NCBI GenBank assembly: GCA_003215725.1
Contig: QCJX01000002.1
Coordinates: 96,249-154,109, forward strand
Direction: 5' to 3'
Length of the DNA stretch: 57,861 bases
DNA from: Prochlorococcus sp. AG-409-I11
Lineage (GTDB): Bacteria; Cyanobacteriota; Cyanobacteriia; PCC-6307; Cyanobiaceae
Shown here: piece after piece, positions 49,383-57,460 of the stretch
How positions within the stretch are numbered: position 1 is the first letter of the stretch
Layout: the number at the start of each line of letters is the position of its first letter
Notes under the pieces: generated by a model
What the model was told of the DNA's origin: nothing
Database searches by the model: none
The model's input: only the letters and a program-made list of their open reading frames with translations
Program-made: the position numbers and the translations under genes

Positions 49383-49441
49383 CTTTAATAAGAGAAAGTG
49401 ATTTGCTTCTAGGCTATTAACGTGGATAAGCAATTTGTTGC

Positions 49442-49600
49442 TTAGGTGCCAAATAACCAAGAGTCAAAACAGGCAGGGGTGCAATGTTCTTGACCATCAC
49501 GGGATTTATAGCACCTTTCGATTCCCCATTCCCTTTCAACAATTTTGACTTCAATTGTTTCTTTAGGTAGGGCTGGAACAGCTAGATGTGCGCGATCCAT
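49442..49600 (-). CDS. Small Cys-containing hypothetical protein
   Basis: 52 aa: MDRAHLAVPALPKETIEVKI, VEREWGIERCYKSRDGQEHC, TPACFDSWLFGT. Three Cys spaced C-x9-C-x3-C. ATG start. Not recognised. Confidence 0.5.
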   Translation of the reverse strand: MDRAHLAVPALPKETIEVKIVEREWGIERCYKSRDGQEHCTPACFDSWLFGT

Positions 49601-49796
49601 ATGGATATGCAACTAAGCAGTTGTAACAATTCAGGAGCAATCTGCAATAAGCAATTTAGCTGTTTTGAGTCAATAGCTTTAGTTGATTATTTTTTAATCA
49701 TTAGTTCTGTTCTCAACAATAATTGCCTGATATCTTAGATTGACTCTCAAGTAAGATTTTGTTTATTAGGTCGCAAATACTACTTAAGCGCAATTT

Positions 49797-50204
49797 TTAT
49801 AGTTGCTTAGGTGATTCATTATTTTTTTCTACAGCAACTTCTGTTTCAATGGTAAAGGTAATCCCTTCATTTGGGTTGAATCTATTAACAAGAGATTGAA
49901 GGTCTTCTTTTAACTTTGCCTCAGAAAGCGGTTCTATTGACTCTTGAGAGACAGCATCTTTCCAAGCTTTGTCCACAATTGCTTCTAGAGCTGCAGCTTT
50001 AATTTTATCTATACCAACTTGCTGAATAATTACTTGCTTGGGGACTTTCCCTGGACGAAACCCTGGAAGATTAACTGTTCTAGATAGTCTTGATAGTGAA
50101 GCACTATAACTTGATTTACAGAGTTTTTCTGAAACATTTAGCTCGATTGATATTCGACTTTCTGAGAGGTTAGTGATTTTGATTTTTAGTTCTGATTCTG
50201 TCAT
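49797..50204 (-). CDS. Stand-alone trigger-factor N-terminal (ribosome-binding) domain
   Basis: 135 aa: MTESELKIKITNLSESRISI, ELNVSEKLCKSSYSASLSRL, then SRTVNLPGFRPGKVPKQVII. GFRPGKVP is the ribosome-docking signature of trigger factor (tip GFRxGxxP). The protein ends after the N-domain; no PPIase or chaperone C-domain follows on this strand. A full-length tig presumably lies elsewhere. It could compete for, or modulate, docking at ribosomal protein L23; that is inference. Confidence 0.85.
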   Translation of the reverse strand: MTESELKIKITNLSESRISIELNVSEKLCKSSYSASLSRLSRTVNLPGFRPGKVPKQVIIQQVGIDKIKAAALEAIVDKAWKDAVSQESIEPLSEAKLKEDLQSLVNRFNPNEGITFTIETEVAVEKNNESPKQL

Positions 50205-50246
50205 TTTTAAATTGGAGATTTTTCTTCCTATAGAAGAATATTTTAA

Positions 50247-50504
50247 TCAATTAAAGCGAGAAAACTTTCCTGTTCCACTATCTCGGTGATTGTCTGGGAG
50301 GAATGGGAAAGTATCTCTTGGACCTAAAAGGTCATCAATTTCATTGTGATTCTTTGGTTTTAGCTTTATATTATTTAATTTTGGATTGTCCCGAGCCTCA
50401 CTCTTCATAGTAATGGACTCTGAATGAGCTATTTGCCCTAAGGTTAGAAAGGTAAGAAATAAAACAAGGCAAGCAAAGAAAACTCTTCTTAGGCTTTTTC
50501 TCAT
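50247..50504 (-). CDS. Secreted Pro-rich small protein
   Basis: 85 aa. Signal peptide MRKSLRRVFFACLVLFLTFL...AHSE, then KLNNIKLKPKNHNEIDDLLG and PRDTFPFLPDNHRDSGTGKF. GPRDTFPFLPDNHRDS appears to be a conserved C-terminal motif. It resembles 51282..51551 in plan (signal plus D-rich linker plus xPFxPxxG). Role unknown. Confidence 0.6.
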   Translation of the reverse strand: MRKSLRRVFFACLVLFLTFLTLGQIAHSESITMKSEARDNPKLNNIKLKPKNHNEIDDLLGPRDTFPFLPDNHRDSGTGKFSRFN

Positions 50505-50802
50505 GAGTTTTTAATCAATAAGAGTAATCTAACTTTATGAGTAAATGGTTTTATCTCAACAATTGTTCAATCTGATTTAACGTTTTAATAGCCTTAGAAC
50601 TTTTTTATAGCCTTAGTCTTCTGTGCCCTTGGGATTGTTTATCTATTCAGTTAATAGGTGTATTTGTGTGAGTTTGCTATAAATAAATTTCAAAGGAAGC
50701 CAAGGGGCTTATCAAGCTCAGAGGTGTAAAAGTTATGCTGCCATTTACTATTTCAATGTATAGCTTTTGCCTCTGCTATGAATCTAGAATGCTTCGGAAA
50801 AT

Positions 50803-51051
50803 TCAAAACTTCTGGCTTTTTTTTACTAAAAAACCTTTTTTTGTAATAAGGCGTTCATTTTCTATATCAATTCCTTTGACGATTGAAACCTCCCCTTTGA
50901 GACCAAATGAAGCCAAGTCGGCGCTCATTTGCTTTATAACTTCTGCCTCCACTAGATTCTCATCAATCTTTTCAGGAGTTACCTTTGCAAAGAGCTTATG
51001 AGTTTTAGATGCAACTACTTCTGTCGAATTGGTGATTTTGACGAGGATCAT
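50803..51051 (-). CDS. Small alpha/beta hypothetical protein
   Basis: 82 aa: MILVKITNSTEVVASKTHKL, FAKVTPEKIDENLVEAEVIK, then QMSADLASFGLKGEVSIVKG. Alternating strand and helix, no membrane segment. Seen as a conserved type in picocyanobacteria (from memory). Function unknown. Confidence 0.6.
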   Translation of the reverse strand: MILVKITNSTEVVASKTHKLFAKVTPEKIDENLVEAEVIKQMSADLASFGLKGEVSIVKGIDIENERLITKKGFLVKKSQKF

Positions 51052-51077
51052 TGAAAAAAAAAAGGAAGCTCAATAAT

Positions 51078-51176
51078 CTAAGCAGCAACTGGTGCAATGT
51101 TTCTTGTTACGTAATGATCTGCTGTCCGTTCTGACAAGTTTAGAGATTGCCTTGCTATGGGCTTGTTTGAGGCCAT
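51078..51176 (-). CDS. Possible 32-aa protein
   Basis: MASNKPIARQSLNLSERTAD then HYVTRNIAPVAA. ATG start; composition plausible, length near the limit. Confidence 0.38.
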   Translation of the reverse strand: MASNKPIARQSLNLSERTADHYVTRNIAPVAA

Positions 51177-51281
51177 AGCGTGTATACAACCACTTTCAGA
51201 ATGGAATCAACGAGTCAAAAAGCAGCAAGATAAGGCTCAGATCACTTATCTGGACCAAAAGCTGCTTAAATCAAGATCTGT

Positions 51282-51551
51282 ATGACAAAGCTTCTCATGA
51301 AATTGAAAATATTTACTGATGCCTTGAGTGCTTTCTTAAGAGTAGCTTTAATTTGTTTGACTTTATTTATTGGATCCTTGAATGCAGGGGCTGTAGTTAA
51401 AGGCTGGACACCTCCAGAGAAAGATTCATTGCCTCAAGCCTCTAAGGAAGAAATAGGTACTAATAAAGCGACTAATCAAGAGAGTATTGATGAACCTTCT
51501 GATTTTTTGGACGAGATAGTGTTCCCTTTTGAGCCAGGTCTTGGAAACTAA
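51282..51551 (+). CDS. Secreted small acidic protein
   Basis: 89 aa (or 84 from the Met five residues later). Signal peptide (KLKIFTDALSAFLRVALICL...SLNAGA), then VVKGWTPPEKDSLPQASKEE and DEPSDFLDEIVFPFEPGLGN. The end DxxVFPFEPGxG recalls 50247..50504. Role unknown. Confidence 0.55.
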   Translation: MTKLLMKLKIFTDALSAFLRVALICLTLFIGSLNAGAVVKGWTPPEKDSLPQASKEEIGTNKATNQESIDEPSDFLDEIVFPFEPGLGN

Positions 51552-51747
51552 GGTCTTGCATGTAGAGACTCTTTTGGAACCCTTAGAGCTTTTTCCTTGT
51601 CACGGATTTTTAGCTTGGCATTCAAACAGGGAAAAGAAAATTATTGTCAATGCTTATTAGGGACATTATTAAAAAGTATAATATTTAATTAATTAAAAAA
51701 GCTTATTTTTAATTAAAGACAATTTACCCTCCCTTTTGATTGAATTA

Positions 51748-51855
51748 ATGAAATCCCCTTCTCCTCCAGAAAAACCTAGATATAGCTTTGTTATTGTTTT
51801 GATTATATCTGGCATTGTCCTCACTTTATTGCCTTTCCTGTTATTGAAGAATTAG
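51748..51855 (+). CDS. Tiny membrane protein
   Basis: 35 aa: MKSPSPPEKPRYSFVIVLII then SGIVLTLLPFLLLKN. Pro-rich head and one helix. ATG start. Confidence 0.5.
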   Translation: MKSPSPPEKPRYSFVIVLIISGIVLTLLPFLLLKN

Positions 51856-52289
51856 TTAAAGCTTTTATTAGACTGCTCTTTAGGGATGTATTTGATAACA
51901 TCTTAATACCTTGCTTTTATTGATTTACTTGCAATATAAAACTTAGGTTATTATGCTGCTCTTTTTAAATAGATCATACCTATATGGCTAGATGAAAAAC
52001 TACAGAGACGAGTTGCTAGGCATAATAGTGTTTCTTTGTTAGAGAGAAAGAAGACTTTGATCGAAAATCGAGTGCTTATAGACAGCTATTATGTTTAATA
52101 ATAATTACCAAGAGTTGGCACCGTATAATTCTCTTTAGCGTAGCAGTGAAATGAATGATTTCCAAAAGGTTAGGTTACCTTTTCTAAGTATAGAATATGA
52201 ATTTATACAGAAACAAAAGACTTCCTTTGGTGTGATTTTCATCTCGGAAGGATATTATTAGGGTTCTAAATGCGAACAAGGTTTCAATT
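51856..52289. other. Intergenic region before the sdh block
   Basis: About 430 bp, AT-rich, no supportable gene. Presumably holds the promoter for the 52290-56374 block. Confidence 0.45.
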
Positions 52290-53066
52290 TTGATGTCTTC
52301 ACTTTTAGCGAATTTAAATCCTTTTGCGCCAATCTATAAGAAGAAGATTCGTACCCCTTGGGGAAACTTGAAACCCAAAGTGGATATATTCCCCTTCTTA
52401 TACCTTTTGCTGATGTATGGATTTGTGTATATCCTCCCTTATGGGAAATATGTTGTTGGTATGAGTTGGTTTGATTGGTGCCGAAGTGAAGATGGCCCTC
52501 TTGAGTGGATTCAGTTTGTTTTTTATCTTTCAGCCTCTCTATTTGCCTTTATGGCTGTTTATAGAAGAAAAAATAGAGGTTTGAATATAAATTTATTAAT
52601 TTGGATCTTAATAGCCTTATTATTGTTTTTTGTGGCTGGTGAAGAGATAAGCTGGGGCGAGAGGATAACTGGATTTGGATTTCAATCACTTCGAGATATG
52701 AATAGCCAAGGTGAATCTAATATTCATAACTTACATTTTTTTCATCATTTACTTTTAGACCCTTCTTTCGAAATATCTTGTATTTTGCTTGGATGGTTTG
52801 GTTGGAGACTTTGGCCCAAATTAGATTGTTTGCCTAGCAAGGAGTATAGTCTTTATTTCCTTTTTGTAGCATTGTTTTTCTTTTACTTTGATATTTCATA
52901 TACATCTACAATAAAGCAAATTAGAAATGATCAAGAAATTTTTGAAACTTTAATGGCTCTTGGGATGTTTTTACATTGTTGGAGAAATAATTTTCCTGTT
53001 AAAAATAAAGCTGGAATGCCTATGCATGCTCAATATCAGAAGAAGAATGTGATAATCACCTCTTAA
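52290..53066 (+). CDS. Conserved multi-pass membrane protein
   Basis: 258 aa with about six helices. The conserved core is FFVAGEEISWGERITGF followed by NSQGESNIHNLHFFHHL, an AGEEISWGQRIxGF...NxQGExNIHN pattern seen in uncharacterised membrane proteins of diverse bacteria. Conserved Glu/Trp/Arg/His hint at a membrane enzyme or transporter. Its TAA overlaps the sdhC ATG (TAATG), so it is the first gene of the sdh transcript unit. Confidence 0.8.
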   Translation: MMSSLLANLNPFAPIYKKKIRTPWGNLKPKVDIFPFLYLLLMYGFVYILPYGKYVVGMSWFDWCRSEDGPLEWIQFVFYLSASLFAFMAVYRRKNRGLNINLLIWILIALLLFFVAGEEISWGERITGFGFQSLRDMNSQGESNIHNLHFFHHLLLDPSFEISCILLGWFGWRLWPKLDCLPSKEYSLYFLFVALFFFYFDISYTSTIKQIRNDQEIFETLMALGMFLHCWRNNFPVKNKAGMPMHAQYQKKNVIITS

Positions 53067-53695
53067 TGAATGATAGTTTGATAAGCACTTTCCTTCCAGT
53101 TACAGGCTTATTATTAGTTCTGTTTCTATCTGTTCACCTGGCTGGCTTAGTTGTAGGGGCTGTGGCACCTAATCTTTTTGAATTGTATGCAGCAAACTTA
53201 CATGCAAGTTCTTGGTTAGGTTTTATTGAGATTACTTTATTAATTATTGCTTTGATTCACATATTTTTGACTTTTTTAAAGGTTATTAGTAATTACAAGA
53301 AAGGAAATCAGACTAATTTGGTTTCTAAACGAAAAGATTTTTTAGGTGTTTTTTCTGCACGTTTTCAACCCTTGGGAGGAGTTATTCTTTTATCTTTTCT
53401 TATAATACACCTTGAACAATTTCGATTTCCTCGACCATCTATAGGGCAAGAGCTTTCTTCTATTTTAATTGTTCTGAGTTCAATGAAAAATTTAATTCTT
53501 TATCTTTTGGGATCATTAGCATTATTTTTCCATTTATTTCATGGAATTGAGTCTTCTCATCGTAGCTTGGGGCTACTTAGCAATTCAAATGCTTTATTAA
53601 TTAGAACGTTTGGTCGTGGCTTATCTTTGCTAATAGGATTGGGATTCCTTTTGATTGCTTTTTTTCTTGGTGGGACCTCGTTACTGATTAATTGA
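53066..53695 (+). CDS. sdhC: Succinate dehydrogenase/fumarate reductase membrane cytochrome b subunit
   Basis: 209 aa, five hydrophobic helices (LLLVLFLSVHLAGL, IEITLLIIALIHIFL, LGGVILLSFLIIHL, MKNLILYLLGSLALFFHLFH, GLSLLIGLGFLLIAFFL). Helix His residues (SVHLAG, ALIHI, IIHLEQF, LFHLFHGIESS) are candidates for the two heme ligands of a single-subunit, type B anchor. Anchors SdhAB and passes electrons between quinone and succinate. Overlaps the upstream gene and is 1 bp from sdhA. Confidence 0.85.
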   Translation: MNDSLISTFLPVTGLLLVLFLSVHLAGLVVGAVAPNLFELYAANLHASSWLGFIEITLLIIALIHIFLTFLKVISNYKKGNQTNLVSKRKDFLGVFSARFQPLGGVILLSFLIIHLEQFRFPRPSIGQELSSILIVLSSMKNLILYLLGSLALFFHLFHGIESSHRSLGLLSNSNALLIRTFGRGLSLLIGLGFLLIAFFLGGTSLLIN

Positions 53696-53696
53696 T

Positions 53697-55619
53697 ATGA
53701 CGCATCTCCCTGACCCATGTTTACCGGTTGGAGCATTAAGCGGTTCTTGGGAAAGAGTACGAGATGGCCTTCCGTCAATTAGACCTGAGAAGAAGGATGG
53801 TTTGAAAATAGTTGTTGTGGGAGCTGGTCTTTCTGGCTCTTCGGTTTCCGCAACCCTTGCAGAACAGGGTTATCGAGTAACTCTAATTACTTATCATGAC
53901 AGTCCTCGTCGGGCTCATTCTGTTGCAGCGCAAGGTGGTATTAATGCGGCAAGACCTATTAGAGACTCTGGCCTTGATGGAATAGATGAGTTGTTTAAAG
54001 ATACTCTGCGAGGTGGTGATTTTAGAGCTAGAGAAGCAAGTTGTAGACGACTTGCAGAAATTAGCTCATCAATTATTGATCAATGTGTTGCTCAAGGAGT
54101 TCCCTTTGCTAGAGAGTATAGTGGTGAGTTGGCAACTCGTCGTTTTGGAGGAGCACTTCTTAGTAGAACGTTCTATGCACGTGGGCAAACTGGTCAACAA
54201 CTACTATATGGAGCTTATCAATCATTAATGCGGCAAGTTGCCAATAAGAGAGTTGAGCTTCTACCTCATAGAGATGTTATTGAGTTAATAAAGGTTAACG
54301 GAGTAGTTAGAGGTGTCATTAGTCGCAATTTACTAAATGGCGAGCTTGAAGCTCATAAGGCTAATGCTGTAATTCTTGCTACAGGAGGATATAGCAATGT
54401 TTATTTTCTTTCTACAAATTCAATTAAGTCTAATGCCAGTGTGATTTGGAGAGCCCATAGGCAAGGTGCCTTTTTTGCTAACCCATGCTTTACTCAAATT
54501 CATCCAACATGTATCCCTTCAGGGGATGATTTTCAGAGTAAGTTAACTTTAATGAGTGAGAGCTTGCGAAATGATGGCAGGATATGGCTTCCGAAGAAAG
54601 CTCATGATGAGCGTAATCCATCTAATATTCCAGAAATAGATAGAGATTATTTCCTTGAGCGTTTATATCCAAGTTATGGAAATATGGTTCCAAGAGATGT
54701 GGCGTCTAGAAGGGCTAAGGAGCTTTGTGATTCTGGATTTGGAGTCGGAGTTGGTGGACGTTCTATTTATTTAGATTTGCGTGATGCGATTTTAATGCAA
54801 GGCTCGGATGTCATTAAATCTAAGTACGGCAATTTATTAGAGATGTATGAGCGAATTGTTGGAGAGGATCCATATTTAATGCCTATGAGAATATACCCTG
54901 CTCCTCATTACACCATGGGAGGATTATGGGTTGACTATAACTTAATGAGTAATCTTCCAGGTTTGTTCGTCCTTGGAGAGGCAAATTGTACTGTTCATGG
55001 TGCTAATCGTTTAGGGGCTAATGCATTACTGCAGTGTTTAGGTGATGGATATTTCATTGCTCCTTATTCAATTGCTGCTTGGTTGGCAACTCAAACTTTT
55101 ACCTCTAATTGGAAACAAATAGATAATGCCTGCAAGGATGCTCTGTCAACTGCGAGAAATCGTATAGATGGTTTAATTAAAGTCAATGGGGAGGTTCCTG
55201 TAGATAACTTTCACCGAGAATTAGGAGATATCATGATTAAAAGATGCGGAATAAGTAGAAATAAAAATGATTTGCGAACTGGTTTAAATGAAGTGAAAAC
55301 ACTTCAAAATAAATTCCACAGCCAAGTTCGAATTCCTCCCCTCGAGAACTCTCCAAACCCAGAGTTGGAAAAGGCAATGAGGGTGGCAGACTTTCTTGAA
55401 CTTGCTCAATTAATTCTTGTAGATGCTCATTCCAGAGAGGAATCCTGTGGAGCTCATTTCCGAGAGGAGTACCAATCGGCAGAAGGGGAGGCGGTGAGAG
55501 ACGATAAGCATTTTGCACATATTGCTGCTTGGGAATATGTCGAAGGAGGTAAATCAATTAAACATTTGGAGAACCTGACTTTTAAAGAATTTCCACCCTC
55601 TACACGTTGCTACCAATGA
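53697..55619 (+). CDS. sdhA: Succinate dehydrogenase/fumarate reductase flavoprotein
   Basis: 640 aa. FAD-binding IVVVGAGLSGSSVSATLAEQ near residue 38; the flavinylation region HSVAAQGGINAARP; HPTCIPSGDDFQSKLTLMSE followed by SLRNDGRIW; MPMRIYPAPHYTMGGLWVDY; and LFVLGEANCTVHGANRLGAN with active-site Arg/His. The length and the HPTCIP...KLTLMSESLRNDGR pattern fit the Bacteroidetes-like type B enzymes more than the classical proteobacterial one. Links the open TCA pathway to the plastoquinone pool. Confidence 0.93.
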   Translation: MTHLPDPCLPVGALSGSWERVRDGLPSIRPEKKDGLKIVVVGAGLSGSSVSATLAEQGYRVTLITYHDSPRRAHSVAAQGGINAARPIRDSGLDGIDELFKDTLRGGDFRAREASCRRLAEISSSIIDQCVAQGVPFAREYSGELATRRFGGALLSRTFYARGQTGQQLLYGAYQSLMRQVANKRVELLPHRDVIELIKVNGVVRGVISRNLLNGELEAHKANAVILATGGYSNVYFLSTNSIKSNASVIWRAHRQGAFFANPCFTQIHPTCIPSGDDFQSKLTLMSESLRNDGRIWLPKKAHDERNPSNIPEIDRDYFLERLYPSYGNMVPRDVASRRAKELCDSGFGVGVGGRSIYLDLRDAILMQGSDVIKSKYGNLLEMYERIVGEDPYLMPMRIYPAPHYTMGGLWVDYNLMSNLPGLFVLGEANCTVHGANRLGANALLQCLGDGYFIAPYSIAAWLATQTFTSNWKQIDNACKDALSTARNRIDGLIKVNGEVPVDNFHRELGDIMIKRCGISRNKNDLRTGLNEVKTLQNKFHSQVRIPPLENSPNPELEKAMRVADFLELAQLILVDAHSREESCGAHFREEYQSAEGEAVRDDKHFAHIAAWEYVEGGKSIKHLENLTFKEFPPSTRCYQ

Positions 55620-56374
55620 TTAAAAGAATCTCTCTGACTTTACGTATTTGGCGCCAGGAATCACATTGCTCAGAGGGAAAGTTTGAAGACTATTTTATGA
55701 AAGATCTATCAACTAATTTGTCTTTATTAGAGGCACTGGATAAGTTAAACCATCAACTAATTGTGAAAGGTCAAAGACCAGTAAATTTTGATCATGACTG
55801 TAGAGAAGGCATCTGTGGGAGTTGTGGCTTTCTTGTAAATGGTCAAGCTCATGGTCCTCAGAATGCAACCACTTGTTGCCAATTATATTTACGAAAATTG
55901 CAAGATGAAAGCACGTTAACCCTTGAACCATGGAGGACTAAAACTTTTCCTATAATTCAGGATTTAGTCGTCGACCGCTCTTCTTTAGATAGATTGATTG
56001 TTTCAGGTGGGTTTTGCTCTGTAGATACTGGCAAGGTACCTGATGCTAATGAATTTAAGGTTAGTCAACAGCAAGCTTTTTCTGCATTTCAAACAGCTAC
56101 TTGTATAGGTTGTGGAGCTTGTATAGCTAGTTGTAGAAACTCTTCTGCAAGTCTTTTTACTGCCGCAAAGATTGCGCATTTGGGCCAACTTCCTCAAGGA
56201 CAGCTTTCTCGGCTCAAGAGAGCTCAGGCCATGAACAAACAAATGTTTATTGAGGGCTTCGGAAGCTGTAGTAATAATTTAGATTGCGAGGCTAGTTGTC
56301 CTAAGGAAATATCAGCAAACTGGATAAGTTGGATGAATAATGAGGTTCGCCAATATAAAAAAGATTTTTCATGA
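55616..56374 (+). CDS. sdhB: Succinate dehydrogenase/fumarate reductase iron-sulfur subunit
   Basis: 252 aa from ATG 55616, which overlaps the sdhA stop (ATGA); a TTG 9 bp earlier is less likely. DCREGICGSCGFLVNG binds the 2Fe-2S cluster, CIGCGACIASCRNSSASLF the 4Fe-4S cluster, and CSNNLDCEASCPKEIS completes the 3Fe-4S/4Fe-4S Cys set. Wires electrons from FAD to the quinone site in SdhC. Confidence 0.93.
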   Translation: MIKRISLTLRIWRQESHCSEGKFEDYFMKDLSTNLSLLEALDKLNHQLIVKGQRPVNFDHDCREGICGSCGFLVNGQAHGPQNATTCCQLYLRKLQDESTLTLEPWRTKTFPIIQDLVVDRSSLDRLIVSGGFCSVDTGKVPDANEFKVSQQQAFSAFQTATCIGCGACIASCRNSSASLFTAAKIAHLGQLPQGQLSRLKRAQAMNKQMFIEGFGSCSNNLDCEASCPKEISANWISWMNNEVRQYKKDFS

Positions 56375-56641
56375 CTTTATGTACTGGTAGTCTCAGGCTT
56401 TGGCCCTAATAAATTCGAATAATTGCTTTCCGAACCCTTTTCGATGAATTAAATTAGTTGATAAAAACTTATTAAATACTTACTTTATGTTGAGTTGTTA
56501 TTTGCAGATGATTAAAAATTCTTGTCAGGTGAGGATCCATCTAGAAACCTTAGACTGAGAGAGTTGAGCTATTTGAAAGGTTGTTATCAATTGTTGGCTT
56601 AGGGTGTAACCTTTGTTTAAGCTAAACATGAGTTTTCAAAT

Positions 56642-56803
56642 ATGGCCATGCCCACAGCAGTTGCAAAACAAAAAAACCAAGTTAGTAAGAATTTTGTGAG
56701 GTTAGGGAAATTTGCGTCTAGCAAATTGATTCAAAATTTGGGGACAAATAAAGAACAGTTTAATTTTCGTGGAAATCTTAGAGATGTATGGGGTAGAGAC
56801 TAG
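56642..56803 (+). CDS. Small basic hypothetical protein
   Basis: 53 aa: MAMPTAVAKQKNQVSKNFVR, LGKFASSKLIQNLGTNKEQF, then NFRGNLRDVWGRD. Basic, soluble. ATG start, with a terminator hairpin 70 bp downstream. Not recognised. Confidence 0.5.
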   Translation: MAMPTAVAKQKNQVSKNFVRLGKFASSKLIQNLGTNKEQFNFRGNLRDVWGRD

Positions 56804-56871
56804 TTATTATAATTTAAATGACTTTTTAAGTTACCTTGAAAATTTATTAATTTAATTACTTTAAGAGTAAA

Positions 56872-56900
56872 ACAGCTCTATCTTAAATAAATAGAGCTGT
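56872..56900. terminator. Bidirectional hairpin terminator
   Basis: 10-bp stem ACAGCTCTAT / ATAGAGCTGT with a 9-nt loop, between converging genes 56642..56803 and 56936..57286. T-rich on the minus-strand exit. Confidence 0.7.
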
Positions 56901-56935
56901 GAAAAAGAATCAAGTGGTTGAATGCATAAACTGGG

Positions 56936-57286
56936 TTAGAAACCTGTGAGCATTCCAAATATAAACAGTAAAGCTATAATTAAACCCGCACCAAGGTATA
57001 TCCTGTTGTCTGAGTTTTTATCTTGTTGATATCGAGGAGTGCCGTCACCTACCGTTAATATTGCCCCTCCATTTTTATACCAAACCCAGTCACGAATCGG
57101 TGGGGTTTTCATTAAATCATCCTTAGTAAGAGCAAGGTTTTGTTTTTCTGAAACTTCTAAAAGCAGGTTCAGTAGCTCTTCTGAGTTATCGCAAATAGAC
57201 ATTGCTTCATTGGTCTGTTCTGCACCATCAAGAGATTGGACTAGCAATTTCACTCTGTCTTTTACAGGTAATTTTTTAGGATCCAT
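56936..57286 (-). CDS. Small conserved hypothetical protein with C-terminal membrane helix
   Basis: 116 aa: MDPKKLPVKDRVKLLVQSLD, then NEAMSICDNSEELLNLLLEV and LTKDDLMKTPPIRDWVWYKN with VGDGTPRYQQD. It ends in a hydrophobic tail (IYLGAGLIIALLFIFGMLTG), absent from its paralogue at 2237..2566. Tail-anchored layout with the conserved helical body in the cytosol. Function unknown. Confidence 0.75.
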   Translation of the reverse strand: MDPKKLPVKDRVKLLVQSLDGAEQTNEAMSICDNSEELLNLLLEVSEKQNLALTKDDLMKTPPIRDWVWYKNGGAILTVGDGTPRYQQDKNSDNRIYLGAGLIIALLFIFGMLTGF

Positions 57287-57373
57287 GTCATTATTTAAAT
57301 CAACCTTAAGCTAGAGGCACTTCATCAAATCAGTTGGAAGCTTTAAGTTTTTACTTAATTTCTTTAGTAGTTT

Positions 57374-57433
57374 TTACCAGTTAGCAGTAGCCCCCTTTCT
57401 ATCAATCTAAAAATGAATTCCGCTAACTGGTAA
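57374..57433. repeat. 12-bp inverted repeat with a 36-nt loop
   Basis: TTACCAGTTAGC (57374-57385) and GCTAACTGGTAA (57422-57433) are perfectly complementary arms between the two last minus-strand genes. May form an RNA hairpin after the symporter gene. Confidence 0.45.
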
Positions 57434-57460
57434 AGCTCTTTCACCTAGTGTTATTAAAGG

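Noticed and set aside
13010-52290. Search for integrase, transposase, toxin-antitoxin pair or CRISPR array in the accessory region
   Set aside because: No recombinase motif, IS ends, or regularly spaced repeats were found, so the island is called only from gene content and the tRNA edge.
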